Below are positions 16,330-25,189 of a stretch of DNA of 64,000 bases, one piece after another; position 1 is the stretch's first letter, and each line of letters begins with the position of its first letter. The position numbers and the translations under genes were made by a program. The notes under the pieces were generated by a model. The model saw only the letters and a program-made list of their open reading frames with translations. It did no database searches and was not told the DNA's origin. The DNA comes from Candidatus Latescibacterota bacterium (GTDB lineage: Bacteria; Latescibacterota; UBA2968; UBA8231), in NCBI GenBank assembly GCA_022826515.1, contig JAJDUT010000078.1, positions 84,501 to 148,500 on the forward strand, read 5' to 3'.

Positions 16330-17559
16330 ATGGCTACGATTATGATGGTTGGGGCGTTTGACACCAAAGGCGTGGAATACGCCTTCTTGCGCGAGCAGAT
16401 TTTGGCTCGCGGCCACGAAGTTCTGTCGGTGAACACGGGCGTTATGGGCGAGTGCGAAGCCTTTGCCGTGGATGTGGATGCCAGCGAGGTGGCTGCTGCT
16501 GCTGGCGCGTCGCTGGAGTCGCTGCGCGCGGCTGGCGATCGCGGTGCCGCCATGAAGGCTATGGGTGAGGGCGCGGCCAAAGTGGCGGAGCAAGGATACG
16601 CCGAGGGCCGGTTTGACGGCATCGTCGGCATGGGCGGGTCCGGCGGTAGCAGCGTGGTGACCGCGGCCATGCGCGCCCTGCCGGTGGGCGTGCCCAAGGT
16701 GTGCGTTTCGACTGTGGCGGCCGGCGACACTGGAGCGTACGTGGGCAGCAAGGACGTCGTACTCATTCCGTCGATTGTGGACGTGGCCGGAGTCAATCGG
16801 ATTTCGCGAGTGATTTTTACGCGAGCTGCTGGCGCGATCTGCGGCATGGTTGAAGCCGAGCCAGAACCGGCTGGCGACGACAAGCCGATCGTCGTCGCGT
16901 CGATGTTTGGCAACACCACGGAATGCGTAAATGCGTGCAGCGAGACCCTGACGGCGAGCGGGTACGAGGTCTTGGTCTTTCACGCTACGGGCACTGGCGG
17001 CCGCACCATGGAGTCGCTCATCGACGAGGGCTTGGTAGATGCGGTGCTGGACATCACCACTACCGAGTGGGCCGACGAAGTGTGCGGCGGCGTGTTCAGC
17101 GCGGGTCCGGAGCGCCTGAGCGCGGCGGGTCGGGCGGGTTTGCCCCAGCTCGTGGTCCCCGGCTGCGTGGATATGGCTAATTTTGGCGGCATGGATACGG
17201 TGCCGCAACAGTACAAGGACGGCACGCGGCTCTTTTACGAGTGGAACCCAGAGGTGACCTTGATGCGCACCAATGCCGAGGAGAATGCGCAGATGGGCCG
17301 AATATTCGCCGAAAAGCTCAACGCCGCCACAGGCCCGGTCGCCGTGCTTATTCCGCTTGGGGGCGTGTCGATCCTCGACGGCGACGACGAGCTGTTTTGC
17401 GACCGCGAAGCCGACCGCGCCTTTAGCGATGCCCTCAAAGCCAATCTGGACGAGGGCATCCTCGTCCGCGAAGTAGATCACAACATCAACGATCCAGCGT
17501 TTGCAGCCGCGGCGACCGCGCTGCTACTGGAGCTAATTGCCGAGAAAGCAGGAGAGTAA
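16330..17559 (+). CDS. UPF0261 / Tm-1-like ATP-binding protein
   Basis: 409 residues, the full length of the UPF0261 family, which matches the N-terminal domain of the plant Tm-1 protein. Evidence: the N-terminal IMMVGAFDTKGVEYAFLREQ, Gly-rich GIVGMGGSGGSSVVTAAMRA, the DVAGVNRISRVI segment, VVASMFGNTTECVN and the C-terminal IPLGGVSILDG. The biochemical reaction in bacteria is not settled; ATP binding is known for the plant homologue. AGAAGGAGG precedes the ATG. Its stop overlaps the cupin start (TAATG), and the PEP-hydrolase-family gene follows, so the three form one operon. Confidence 0.88.
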   Translation: MATIMMVGAFDTKGVEYAFLREQILARGHEVLSVNTGVMGECEAFAVDVDASEVAAAAGASLESLRAAGDRGAAMKAMGEGAAKVAEQGYAEGRFDGIVGMGGSGGSSVVTAAMRALPVGVPKVCVSTVAAGDTGAYVGSKDVVLIPSIVDVAGVNRISRVIFTRAAGAICGMVEAEPEPAGDDKPIVVASMFGNTTECVNACSETLTASGYEVLVFHATGTGGRTMESLIDEGLVDAVLDITTTEWADEVCGGVFSAGPERLSAAGRAGLPQLVVPGCVDMANFGGMDTVPQQYKDGTRLFYEWNPEVTLMRTNAEENAQMGRIFAEKLNAATGPVAVLIPLGGVSILDGDDELFCDREADRAFSDALKANLDEGILVREVDHNINDPAFAAAATALLLELIAEKAGE

Positions 17560-17972
17560 TGAGCGAGAAAAAGACGTTCGTACAATGCGCCGATGTGGAG
17601 ACCCAAGTCTTTGACTGGGGTCGGTTAAACTGGCTTTCCGAGCCGCTGGTGACCGCGGCTGAGCACTTTAGCTGCGGCGTGGTGGAGTTGGCACCGGGCA
17701 AGGGCCACGAGCGCCACAATCATCCGTATAGCGAGGAGATTCTCTACGTGATAGAGGGCACTGGGATCCAGACGGTGGAGTTGGAGTCGGGCATGTTGGA
17801 AAAGGAGATTGGCCCAGGGGAACTGGTACACATTCCGACGGCTGTGTATCACTCGACGGTCAACAATGGGGACGGCCCGATGAAGTTGATCGCCATCTAC
17901 GCGCCGTTTGGGCCGGAGGCCGAGTTGCGGAAGATGGAGGGGGTGCGGATAGAAAAGGCGTTAAACGGATAG
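17559..17972 (+). CDS. Cupin-domain protein
   Basis: 137 residues, a single cupin barrel. Motif 1 is KGHERHNHPYSEEILYVIEG, with two His and a Glu as metal ligands, and motif 2 is GELVHIPTAVYHSTVN. A divalent metal is therefore likely. The protein lies between, and is translationally coupled to, two halves of a Tm-1-like system, suggesting an isomerase, dioxygenase or sensor for the same small molecule. The substrate is unknown. Confidence 0.85.
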   Translation: MSEKKTFVQCADVETQVFDWGRLNWLSEPLVTAAEHFSCGVVELAPGKGHERHNHPYSEEILYVIEGTGIQTVELESGMLEKEIGPGELVHIPTAVYHSTVNNGDGPMKLIAIYAPFGPEAELRKMEGVRIEKALNG

Positions 17973-17978
17973 GTGGTT

Positions 17979-18806
17979 ATGGCTTTTACAAGAGAAGAGG
18001 TACTCGCGAGGCTGCGGCAGAACATCGCCGATGGGATTCCCATTATCGGCGCGGGGGCTGGCACTGGGATCAGCGCCAAGTTCGAGGAGGCCGGTGGGGT
18101 TGACTTGATTGTGATTTACAATTCTGGGCGATTTCGCATGGCGGGCCGGGGGTCGCTGGCCGGGACCATGCCGTATGGGGACGCCAATGCGATTGTGATG
18201 GATATGGCCGGGGAGGTGTTGACGGTGGTGGAGGATACGCCGGTGCTGGCCGGTGTGTGCGGGACGGATCCGTTCCGGCAGATGGATGTTTTCTTGCGCG
18301 AAGTTGAGGCGATTGGGTTTTCTGGCGTGCAGAATTTTCCGACTGTTGGCCTGATTGACGGGTTGTATCGGCAGAACTTGGAGGAAACCGGGATGGGGTA
18401 TGGGGAAGAGGTGGAGATGATCCGCACGGCGCACGAGATGGGGTTGTTGACGACGCCCTATGCGTTTAATCCCGAAGAGGGCAAGCAGATGGCGGCGGCC
18501 GGTGCCGACATTGTGGTGGCGCACGCTGGGCTTACTACCAAGGGCGCGATTGGCGCGACGACCGCGCTGACTTTGGAGGAATCAGTGGGGTTTGTACAGG
18601 CGATATGCGACGCGGCGCGAGGCGTGTCCGAAGAGGTGATTGTGCTGTGCCATGGGGGGCCGATTTCAGAGCCGGAGGACGCCGAGTACGTGTTGCAAAA
18701 CACGCGGGGCGTTGATGGCTTCTACGGCGCGTCGAGCATGGAGCGGTTGCCGGTGGAGGTGGCCATTACCGAGCACGTGAAGAAGTACAAGACCATCCGC
18801 TTTTGA
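17979..18806 (+). CDS. Phosphoenolpyruvate-hydrolase-family TIM-barrel protein
   Basis: About 275 residues, a TIM barrel of the family also found as the C-terminal domain of plant Tm-1. Typical segments: [70 protein letters not shown] and [15 protein letters not shown] chose the ATG at 17979, which has AGGTGG just before it; an in-frame GTG begins at 17973, directly after the cupin stop. The family's reaction is poorly defined. With UPF0261 and cupin it makes a three-gene operon. Confidence 0.85.
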   Translation: MAFTREEVLARLRQNIADGIPIIGAGAGTGISAKFEEAGGVDLIVIYNSGRFRMAGRGSLAGTMPYGDANAIVMDMAGEVLTVVEDTPVLAGVCGTDPFRQMDVFLREVEAIGFSGVQNFPTVGLIDGLYRQNLEETGMGYGEEVEMIRTAHEMGLLTTPYAFNPEEGKQMAAAGADIVVAHAGLTTKGAIGATTALTLEESVGFVQAICDAARGVSEEVIVLCHGGPISEPEDAEYVLQNTRGVDGFYGASSMERLPVEVAITEHVKKYKTIRF

Positions 18807-18808
18807 CG

Positions 18809-19345
18809 ATGCGCCCCTTGCGCAAAGTTGAGGTGAAGCGGCTCTTTGCGGACGCGGCGAGGAGCTATCCGCCCAAGGTGGAGCTAGCCTTTCTGTTGCA
18901 GAGCGTCGAAGACCCGCTCAACGTCGGCTCGATGTTTCGCATTGCCGATGCGTGCGGGGCGCGGGAATTGGTTTTTACGGGTGCGACGCCCACGCCGCCG
19001 CACGAGGATATTGAGCGCACGGCTCGAGGCCATGAGCGGCGAGTGGCGTGGCGGCGGATCGGGCGCATGGACGAAGCGGCCAATGCACTGCGGGACGAGG
19101 GGTATCACTTGGTGGCGTTGGAAATGGTGCAGGGGGCGGTGTGCTATTTGGAATACGATTTCCCCGACAAAGTGTGCTTGGTGCTCGGCAACGAGACCAA
19201 GGGCGTCTATCGCCAGACCTTGGCGCTGTGCGATGGCGCGGTCTATATCCCCATGTACGGCAAGGGGCCGTCGATGAATGTGCACGTGGCGGGGGCGTTG
19301 GTGGCGTATCAGGCGTTGCTGGGGGGAAGAGGTAATGGGGGATAA
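18809..19345 (+). CDS. TrmH/SpoU-family RNA 2'-O-methyltransferase
   Basis: 178 residues, a stand-alone SpoU domain using AdoMet through a trefoil knot. Motif 1 is NVGSMFRIADACGA, motif 2 LVLGNETKGV and motif 3 IPMYGKGPSMNVHVAGALVA. The RNA substrate (tRNA or rRNA) cannot be told from sequence. An in-frame TTG at 18803 overlaps the previous stop; the ATG at 18809 is preferred. It follows the Tm-1-like operon by 2 bp and may be co-transcribed. Confidence 0.88.
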   Translation: MRPLRKVEVKRLFADAARSYPPKVELAFLLQSVEDPLNVGSMFRIADACGARELVFTGATPTPPHEDIERTARGHERRVAWRRIGRMDEAANALRDEGYHLVALEMVQGAVCYLEYDFPDKVCLVLGNETKGVYRQTLALCDGAVYIPMYGKGPSMNVHVAGALVAYQALLGGRGNGG

Positions 19346-19418
19346 TTTGCGTTCTATTTCATCCTGCGGCATTGTCTAATTGACGAGCCGATGGTGGCCT
19401 ACTCAAAAAGCGACGACC

Positions 19419-20690
19419 ATGATCGACAAAACCCAACTCATCTCATCCATCCAAGCTGGCGAAGATACTAAGCTTGAACTCAAGGAGGTTGTATTTCGGG
19501 GAGAACGGATTGGGTTTGCCAGAGAAGATGGACGCGCCGCGTCGAGACTCGCCGAGGTATTCGTCAGCATGGCCAATACGGAAGGGGGTATGGTCGTGAT
19601 GGGAGTCCGGGACTCGGATCGCACCCCGGTTGGCATCCCCTCTGATAAGCGCGACCTCTTAGAGCAATTTATCGTCAATGTGGCGGCCAATAACTGCAAT
19701 CCAATGATCGTCCCGGCGTTGGATTGGGAATACCTGCCCGGAGAAGGTGGGAGCCCCACACTGTGCTTAATTGTTGAAATTCCCCCGTCCAAGTTCGACG
19801 TACACCAGACGAGCGATGGGCGATTTCTCCAGCGCGTCAGCAGCCACCGCCAGTTGATCCCCGCCGAACGACTAGCTCGCATGTTGACGGAGCGTCGCTT
19901 GGCTAGCCCGCTTGAGGAACGACCCATGGTCGGCACCAGCCTCGACGATTTGGATAAAACCCGACTTGAACAGTACTTCCGTCGGCGCTTCCCCGATTGG
20001 TCCACGCCAGAAGACTGGGCTTCCACGCTGGCGGCGCACAAACTCGCTGCGATCTCGGAGGTGGGAGCCACGCCGACGCACTTGGGCATCCTGCTCTTTG
20101 CCGTGCAGCCCGAGCAGTACATTTCCGGCGCGTACATCGATCTGGCCGTGTACCACCACGACATTCCCGACGGCAACACCGTGGATAGCCGACAAATCAC
20201 CGGGCCCTTACCCGAGCAAATCACCAAGGTCGTGTCGTATTTCCAAGCCTCTCCTTTGACGCCGATCATATCGCGGAAAAGCGGCGACGGTCGGCGAGAT
20301 TATCCCAGCTATATAGATACCGCACTCCAAGAGGCCGTCGTAAATGCCGTCATTCATCGGGACTACGGAGTCGCTGGATCGCAGATCATCATTCGCATGT
20401 TCCCCGATCGCATTGAGTTCCAAAATCCCGGGGCGCTCTACAACACATTGACCATTGAAAACTTGTACGCCGGGTGTCAGCCAGCGCGCCGGAATCAGTT
20501 TCTTACCGGCTTCATGCGCTACTACGAAAGCCCAGTTACGGGATCTAGTTTTCTGGAAGCGCGGGGCGAGGGGTTTTTGAATTTGGTCCGCGACAGCTTG
20601 CGCCTGTCTGGGCGGCGGCCGGAACTGGAACAGATCGGAGAGGCGACGAAGTTGACGATCTACGCGGCGCAATACCCAGAATTGGCATAG
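19419..20690 (+). CDS. AlbA_2 (Schlafen-type) / HATPase_c_4 transcriptional-regulator-like protein
   Basis: About 423 residues. The N-terminal AlbA_2 domain has LELKEVVFRG, FVSMANTEGGMVVMGVRD and the PPSKFDVHQTSDGRFLQRVS strand region. The C-terminal half has the HATPase_c_4-like signature EAVVNAVIHRDY, PDRIEFQNPG and ARGEGFLNLV. Proteins of this architecture are annotated as RecG-like or putative transcriptional regulators, often associated with defence or stress, but a role here is not shown. The N-terminal 13 codons in the longer frame (TTG at 19380) look unrelated, so the ATG at 19419 is chosen. Confidence 0.75.
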   Translation: MIDKTQLISSIQAGEDTKLELKEVVFRGERIGFAREDGRAASRLAEVFVSMANTEGGMVVMGVRDSDRTPVGIPSDKRDLLEQFIVNVAANNCNPMIVPALDWEYLPGEGGSPTLCLIVEIPPSKFDVHQTSDGRFLQRVSSHRQLIPAERLARMLTERRLASPLEERPMVGTSLDDLDKTRLEQYFRRRFPDWSTPEDWASTLAAHKLAAISEVGATPTHLGILLFAVQPEQYISGAYIDLAVYHHDIPDGNTVDSRQITGPLPEQITKVVSYFQASPLTPIISRKSGDGRRDYPSYIDTALQEAVVNAVIHRDYGVAGSQIIIRMFPDRIEFQNPGALYNTLTIENLYAGCQPARRNQFLTGFMRYYESPVTGSSFLEARGEGFLNLVRDSLRLSGRRPELEQIGEATKLTIYAAQYPELA

Positions 20691-20739
20691 AGGTAATTAC
20701 CGTTCTCCCTTGGGCAACTATACCGGAAAAACCGATCCT

Positions 20740-20976
20740 TCAGACCAAAGCGGCATACTCATAAACCGGGGTCTCGATGGTGCGAACAGGACGACAGCGC
20801 TCCCACACCGCTTGCTGCAGGCGCTCAACGGTCTCCGGTGAGAAGAGCTTCTCACCTGTCTCAACGTTGACTCGCGCCGGGACATTCTCAATGAGGAAGA
20901 GCCGCCCATCGAATTCAATATGGTACGTCACGTTTTTTTCAATCAGCGTCTCGTTCCATGCTCTGTCTTCAGGCAT
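20740..20976 (-). CDS. YgiT/MqsA-type antitoxin-like protein lacking its zinc cysteines
   Basis: 78 residues. The core (VTYHIEFDGRLFLIENVPAR, GEKLFSPETVERLQQAV) matches the fold of YgiT-type zinc-finger antitoxins, which normally carry two CxxC pairs. Here the second pair is replaced (VNVETGEK) and the first is absent, leaving only one Cys (ERCRP). AAGGAGA precedes the ATG. No toxin gene is adjacent: the upstream neighbour is an ABC permease. It may be an orphan or domesticated regulator. It could also be read as an unrelated DUF. Confidence 0.55.
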   Translation of the reverse strand: MPEDRAWNETLIEKNVTYHIEFDGRLFLIENVPARVNVETGEKLFSPETVERLQQAVWERCRPVRTIETPVYEYAALV

Positions 20977-21021
20977 CGTCCTGTCTCCTTACCTTGAAGT
21001 CAATCCATCCACGAAGACACA

Positions 21022-21879
21022 TCACCCCTTCATCCCCGTCATCACCAGCCCGCGCTCGAAGTAGCGCTGCCCCATAAAAAAGACCACCAGAATGGGCACG
21101 GTCGCTACTACGGAAGCGGCCATGAGCAGATGCCACTGCGTGCCGTACATGCCGGCAAAGGCATTTAGTCCCAGCGCCAGCGTGCGTTTCTCATTGCTGT
21201 GCAGGTAGATGAGCGGTCCCATAAAGTCATTCCAGAGACTGAGAAAGCTGAGAATGGCCAGCGTCGCCAGCGTCGGCTTGGCCAGTGGCATGGCTATCGA
21301 CAGGCAGATGCGCAAATTCGAGCACCCGTCTATGCGCGCGGCGTCGATCAAATCTATTGGCAGGGTCTTAAAAAACTGGCGCAAAAAGAATATCTGGAAG
21401 GCGTTGCCCGTACAGGCCGGCACTAAAAAGGGGAGAAATGTATCGACCCAGCCCAGCTTCTGGAAGAGCACAAACGTCGGGATCATGGTCACTGCCGCGG
21501 GCAGCATCATGGTCGATAGCACGGCGACGAACAGCACGTCGCGGCCAAAAAAATTCAGCCGGGCAAAGGCATAGGCCACAATGGAGGAAGCAAAAAGACT
21601 CGCCCCCGTGCCAAAGACCGTGATGATCGTGCTGTTGAGGAAATAGCGCCCGAAGGGCAACGTCGGCTGATTGAAGATCTCCACGAAGTTGGCCAGCCGC
21701 AGCACCGAAGGCAGGAGACGAGAAAAGACCTCATCCGGCGTCTTGACCGAGGTGATGAGCATCCAGGCAAAAGGCACCAGAAACCAAAACGCCAAAAAGG
21801 ACAGCGCGGCGTAGAGGATGAGCTGGCGTCGCAGCGACAGGGTGTCCCCAGAAGCGCTGCTCATTGGTAGTGTACCCAT
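21022..21879 (-). CDS. Sugar ABC transporter permease (MalG/UgpE type)
   Basis: 285 residues with six predicted membrane helices. The EAA-type loop is seen as LPIDLIDAARIDGCSNLRIC, and PLAKPTLATLAILSFLSLWN is the MalG-like signature. The stop is followed by the orphan YgiT-like gene. Its start overlaps the end of the other permease gene by 19 bp, so the two permeases are translated together. It forms half of the channel of a carbohydrate importer; no ATPase gene is present here, so a shared MsiK/UgpC-like ATPase elsewhere is likely. Confidence 0.9.
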   Translation of the reverse strand: MGTLPMSSASGDTLSLRRQLILYAALSFLAFWFLVPFAWMLITSVKTPDEVFSRLLPSVLRLANFVEIFNQPTLPFGRYFLNSTIITVFGTGASLFASSIVAYAFARLNFFGRDVLFVAVLSTMMLPAAVTMIPTFVLFQKLGWVDTFLPFLVPACTGNAFQIFFLRQFFKTLPIDLIDAARIDGCSNLRICLSIAMPLAKPTLATLAILSFLSLWNDFMGPLIYLHSNEKRTLALGLNAFAGMYGTQWHLLMAASVVATVPILVVFFMGQRYFERGLVMTGMKG

Positions 21880-22760
21880 TTTTTGCCCATCGCCAGTTGG
21901 ATCAGCGAGACGATCAGCGTGATGATAAAGAGGACCAAGGCCATGGCGCAGGCATAGCCCATCTGGAAGCGCTCGAAGGCCGTTTGAAAGAGATACAGGA
22001 CGTAGAACAGGGTCGCGTGCGCTGGCCCGCCTTGGGTCATGACATAGGCTTGGTTAAAGATCTGCAGCGAGGCAATTACGCCGACCATCGTTAGGAAAAA
22101 AATCGTCGGGGTCAGCAGCGGTAAGGTGACGTATCTAAAGCGCTTCCACGGCCCGGCCCCGTCCAGTTCCGCCGCTTCGATCAACTCGCGGGGAATATTC
22201 TGCAGGCCAGCCAGAAAGATCATCATCGATCCACCCAAGCCCCAGATGCTCATAAAGATCATGCCCGGCATGGCACCCGCCCGCGATGAGATCCACTGGG
22301 GCCGGCCAATGCCGATCCACTCGAACACCGCCATCAATCCGGTCCAGTCGAGGAACAGGTTGATCAAGCCAAAATTGGGATCAAAGAGCCACTTCCACAG
22401 CAGCAGCATCGCGATGCCGGCCACGACATTGGGCAGAAAGAAAGCCGTGCGAAAAAAATTGACCCCGCGCAGGCGGTGGTTAACCAGCATGGCCAGCCCC
22501 AGCGCCAGCACGAGCCCCAGCGGCACGGCAAAAACCGTGTAGTAGATTGTATTAAACACCGATTTGTAAAAGAGCGGGTCGTGCGCCAGCTTCTGAAAAT
22601 TGGCCCATCCCACGTACTCCGGCTCCGTAAAGAGGTTCCAGCGCGTGAACGCCAGACCAAAGCTGGCCAGTATCGGCCCGAGGGCAAAGAGCACCATGCC
22701 CAAAATCCACGGCGATATGAAGAGATACCCTTCTAGGTGCTCTCGCAGGTTGAGTTTCAT
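21861..22760 (-). CDS. Sugar ABC transporter permease (MalF/UgpA type)
   Basis: 299 residues, six predicted helices. Family marks are YLFISPWILGMVLFALGPI at the start, GIAMLLLWKWLFDPNFGLIN in the middle and the EAA loop NIPRELIEAAELDGAGPWKR. It pairs with the MalG-type permease. The start overlaps the stop of the binding-protein gene (ATGA). The transported sugar is unknown, although the adjacent aldolase-family gene hints at a sugar acid or derivative. Confidence 0.9.
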   Translation of the reverse strand: MKLNLREHLEGYLFISPWILGMVLFALGPILASFGLAFTRWNLFTEPEYVGWANFQKLAHDPLFYKSVFNTIYYTVFAVPLGLVLALGLAMLVNHRLRGVNFFRTAFFLPNVVAGIAMLLLWKWLFDPNFGLINLFLDWTGLMAVFEWIGIGRPQWISSRAGAMPGMIFMSIWGLGGSMMIFLAGLQNIPRELIEAAELDGAGPWKRFRYVTLPLLTPTIFFLTMVGVIASLQIFNQAYVMTQGGPAHATLFYVLYLFQTAFERFQMGYACAMALVLFIITLIVSLIQLAMGKKWVHYQ

Positions 22761-24115
22761 CCGTCCACCTTGGCCTTCTGCAGAGCCATATTGTCGCGAA
22801 TGGCTTGGTTGATTTTTCTGGCGGCATCCGCTAGCGCCTCGGGCACGCTTTTTTCACCCAGCATGACCAGTTCCCACTCTGGATTAAAGAGCAGATTGTA
22901 TTCGGCGGGATTGATATAGGGGCTGCGATGAAATAATTCGGTGCGCTCCGCAGCCTTGAGAAAAGTCTGGGTAATCTCCGCATTTAGATTGGGATTTTCG
23001 ACGAAAATAGGGCTGTACGCGGTTGCCCTGCGGCCGGGAATATTCCAGCCGATCTTGGCAATGGCCTCTTGGCCTTGGGGGCCGACCAGATATTCCATAA
23101 AGCGCCACGCCTCTTGCGGGTGTTTGGTATGGGCGTATATGCCATAACCGACCATGCCGCCGGACAGATAAATATCTACTTTGTGGCGCGGAGGCGTTGT
23201 GACCCCCCACGCAAAGCTCTTGATGTTTTTGCGGAATTGGGGTACGAACCACTGGCCGTAAAAACACATGGCCACGCGTCCCGTCTCAAACATCATGTTT
23301 ACCGGACTCTGCGCCTGCTCGGCGTAGCCCGGTGCTACGTGCCAACGAGTAGAAAGATCGGCGGCAAATTGCAGTGCCTCGATCACCTCTGGGCTTTCGA
23401 GCAACACGCGCATCCGATCGGCGGAGAAAATGCGCCCGCCCGACTGCCAGATCCACTGCTCTGGGTTGGCGTTGTTGTACACGCCAAACTGCATGATGCG
23501 CCCCTGCTCGTCGCGCTTGGTCAAGCGCCGGGCAATTTCTACAAATTCTTCGCGCGTCCAACTGCCGTCTGGATGGGGAATACCCGCCTCGTCAAATAGG
23601 TTCTTGTTGTAGAAAATCAGAAAGTCAGGCGACCAGTCTTTGCACAGCCCGTAGATCGGCCCTTGGCCAAAGTGCTTGCCGTCCCAGCGGTACGGCTCGA
23701 CCGTTTGCGGAAAAAAGTCTTCAACGCCGACGAGTTGGCTCTTTTCCAGATAGGGCTCCAAGTCGAGGAGCACTCCTTTGGACAACATGCTGCCCAAGGT
23801 GGTCGGTGCTACGTAAAAGATATCGGGCGAGCGTCCCCCAGCCATCATGGTCAGCAGCACGGTATTGAAATTCTGCTGGATGTGGATGAATTTGACCTTT
23901 ATATCTGGATTGCCCGCTTCGAAATCGGCCATGAGCTGATTGAGCATGGCCACTTCCTGCGTATTGCCCCAGCCGGCGAGGACGATCTCCGTGCGTCCGA
24001 TCTCCCTTTGTGCGGACGTGTCGAGCCCCAGTAACAGGGAACGCGCTGCGGGTACGCTGAGCAGGCCCACAACGCCGAGTATGCAAAGGCTATAAAACAG
24101 AATAGAGCGGTCCAT
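22757..24115 (-). CDS. Extracellular sugar-binding protein of the ABC importer
   Basis: 452 residues, family 1 (UgpB/MalE-like) solute-binding protein. The N-terminal hydrophobic segment (ILFYSLCILGVVGLLSVPAA) is an anchor or signal. IVLAGWGNTQEVAMLNQLMADFEAGNP and IKVKFIHIQ form the first lobe. VNMMFETGRVAMCFYGQW and the HPQEAWRFMEYLVGPQGQEA segment are characteristic of the second. It delivers a carbohydrate to the two permeases downstream. No lipobox is clear, so the N-terminus may remain as a membrane anchor. Confidence 0.88.
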   Translation of the reverse strand: MDRSILFYSLCILGVVGLLSVPAARSLLLGLDTSAQREIGRTEIVLAGWGNTQEVAMLNQLMADFEAGNPDIKVKFIHIQQNFNTVLLTMMAGGRSPDIFYVAPTTLGSMLSKGVLLDLEPYLEKSQLVGVEDFFPQTVEPYRWDGKHFGQGPIYGLCKDWSPDFLIFYNKNLFDEAGIPHPDGSWTREEFVEIARRLTKRDEQGRIMQFGVYNNANPEQWIWQSGGRIFSADRMRVLLESPEVIEALQFAADLSTRWHVAPGYAEQAQSPVNMMFETGRVAMCFYGQWFVPQFRKNIKSFAWGVTTPPRHKVDIYLSGGMVGYGIYAHTKHPQEAWRFMEYLVGPQGQEAIAKIGWNIPGRRATAYSPIFVENPNLNAEITQTFLKAAERTELFHRSPYINPAEYNLLFNPEWELVMLGEKSVPEALADAARKINQAIRDNMALQKAKVDG

Positions 24116-24130
24116 AATGCATCATCTAAC

Positions 24131-24190
24131 TATCCTGAATTGAGATGCGGATCGTCTTGTGAACACTATCCTGCGTCCATCTGCGGATAA
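24131..24190. repeat. Dispersed palindromic repeat, copy 2 (shortened)
   Basis: This strand carries CCTGAATT, GAGATGCGGATCGTCTTGTG and CTGCGTCCATCTGCGGATAA, matching copy 1 (16211-16316, minus strand) except for an internal deletion of about 13 bp. It sits between the DapA-like gene and the binding-protein gene. Confidence 0.6.
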
Positions 24191-24204
24191 TTTTTATACA
24201 TGAC

Positions 24205-25116
24205 TTAGTGCTCCGGTAATATCGGAAACGACTCGATATCTCCCGCGACGGTCTCCAGCAGGGTCTCGATCTCTCGTTTGTCGCCCTCATCCAGCGTTAG
24301 CTTGCCCGCCGGTGCCCGTTCCACCAGTGTGCTGAACACTCCACGGCGCTTGAGGATATAGCGCATAAAGGGATGGTTTTCGAGAATCATCAGCGGCAAT
24401 AGGCGACGGTGCATTGCGCGCGCCTCCTCCTCCTGCCCAGCCCACCATAGCTCGGTGATTTTGGCCAGCACATCGGCTAGCTCGCAGGCTGGCATATTGC
24501 CGTTGGCACCACGGCGCATCTCGTCGGGCAAAAACTTGCCCGCCGCCCCGCCGAAGATGCACTTGACCCGGTCGCCGACCATCTCGGCGACCTCGGCAAT
24601 GTGCTTAGGGCCGGGCTGTCGCTCTTCCTTGACGTATTCGACCTGCGGGATCTCATCGACCAGTTGCGCCACTTGCTCGCCGCGCAACGGCGCGTACATG
24701 TCGGCGTTTTGCACCATGATCGGCCCGTCGAACACCCCAGCCAATCGCCGGTACAGGTCCATTGCCGTGGCCGCGTCGGTGCGCGCCGGTGTCATGGCGA
24801 TAATCGAATCCGCCCCGGCTTTTTGCGCCGCCCGCGCATAGAGCAGCACCTGCGGCACCGAGATTCCGGAACAGCCGAAGACTACGGGCAGGCGTCCGTT
24901 GACTTCCTCCAGCACTGCGTCCAGTCCCTGGATCCGCTCTTCCTCGCCCAAAAACCAAAACTCTCCAACCATCACCGGCCAGACGATGCCGTGCTGGCCG
25001 CTCTCGCAGCAGAAGTTGGCTACCTTCTTCAGGTCGTCGATGTGAATCTCGAGGTCTTCTCTGTACGGCGTCGGCAGCAGGCCGAAGATCCCCTTCATGT
25101 CGTCAAATCGCGCCAT
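24205..25116 (-). CDS. DapA/NanA-family aldolase or lyase, divergent active site
   Basis: 303 residues, a (beta/alpha)8 enzyme of the dihydrodipicolinate synthase family. The Schiff-base lysine is K163 in EYVKEERQPGPKH. The substrate-binding GTTGE motif is replaced by PVMVGE (about 48-52), and the catalytic YNxP tyrosine position reads QNAD (about 136-139), so the usual proton relay is missing. It is therefore unlikely to make dihydrodipicolinate. Gene order with a sugar ABC importer suggests cleavage or dehydration of an imported sugar acid, or a non-canonical role. AAGGA lies upstream of the ATG. Confidence 0.8.
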   Translation of the reverse strand: MARFDDMKGIFGLLPTPYREDLEIHIDDLKKVANFCCESGQHGIVWPVMVGEFWFLGEEERIQGLDAVLEEVNGRLPVVFGCSGISVPQVLLYARAAQKAGADSIIAMTPARTDAATAMDLYRRLAGVFDGPIMVQNADMYAPLRGEQVAQLVDEIPQVEYVKEERQPGPKHIAEVAEMVGDRVKCIFGGAAGKFLPDEMRRGANGNMPACELADVLAKITELWWAGQEEEARAMHRRLLPLMILENHPFMRYILKRRGVFSTLVERAPAGKLTLDEGDKREIETLLETVAGDIESFPILPEH

Positions 25117-25189
25117 TGTTCATCCTTTTTTAGTAATTACTTGTCCCAGCGGCGGTCGGGCTGCCAGAAGTCGAGTTGGTTAAGTATAG

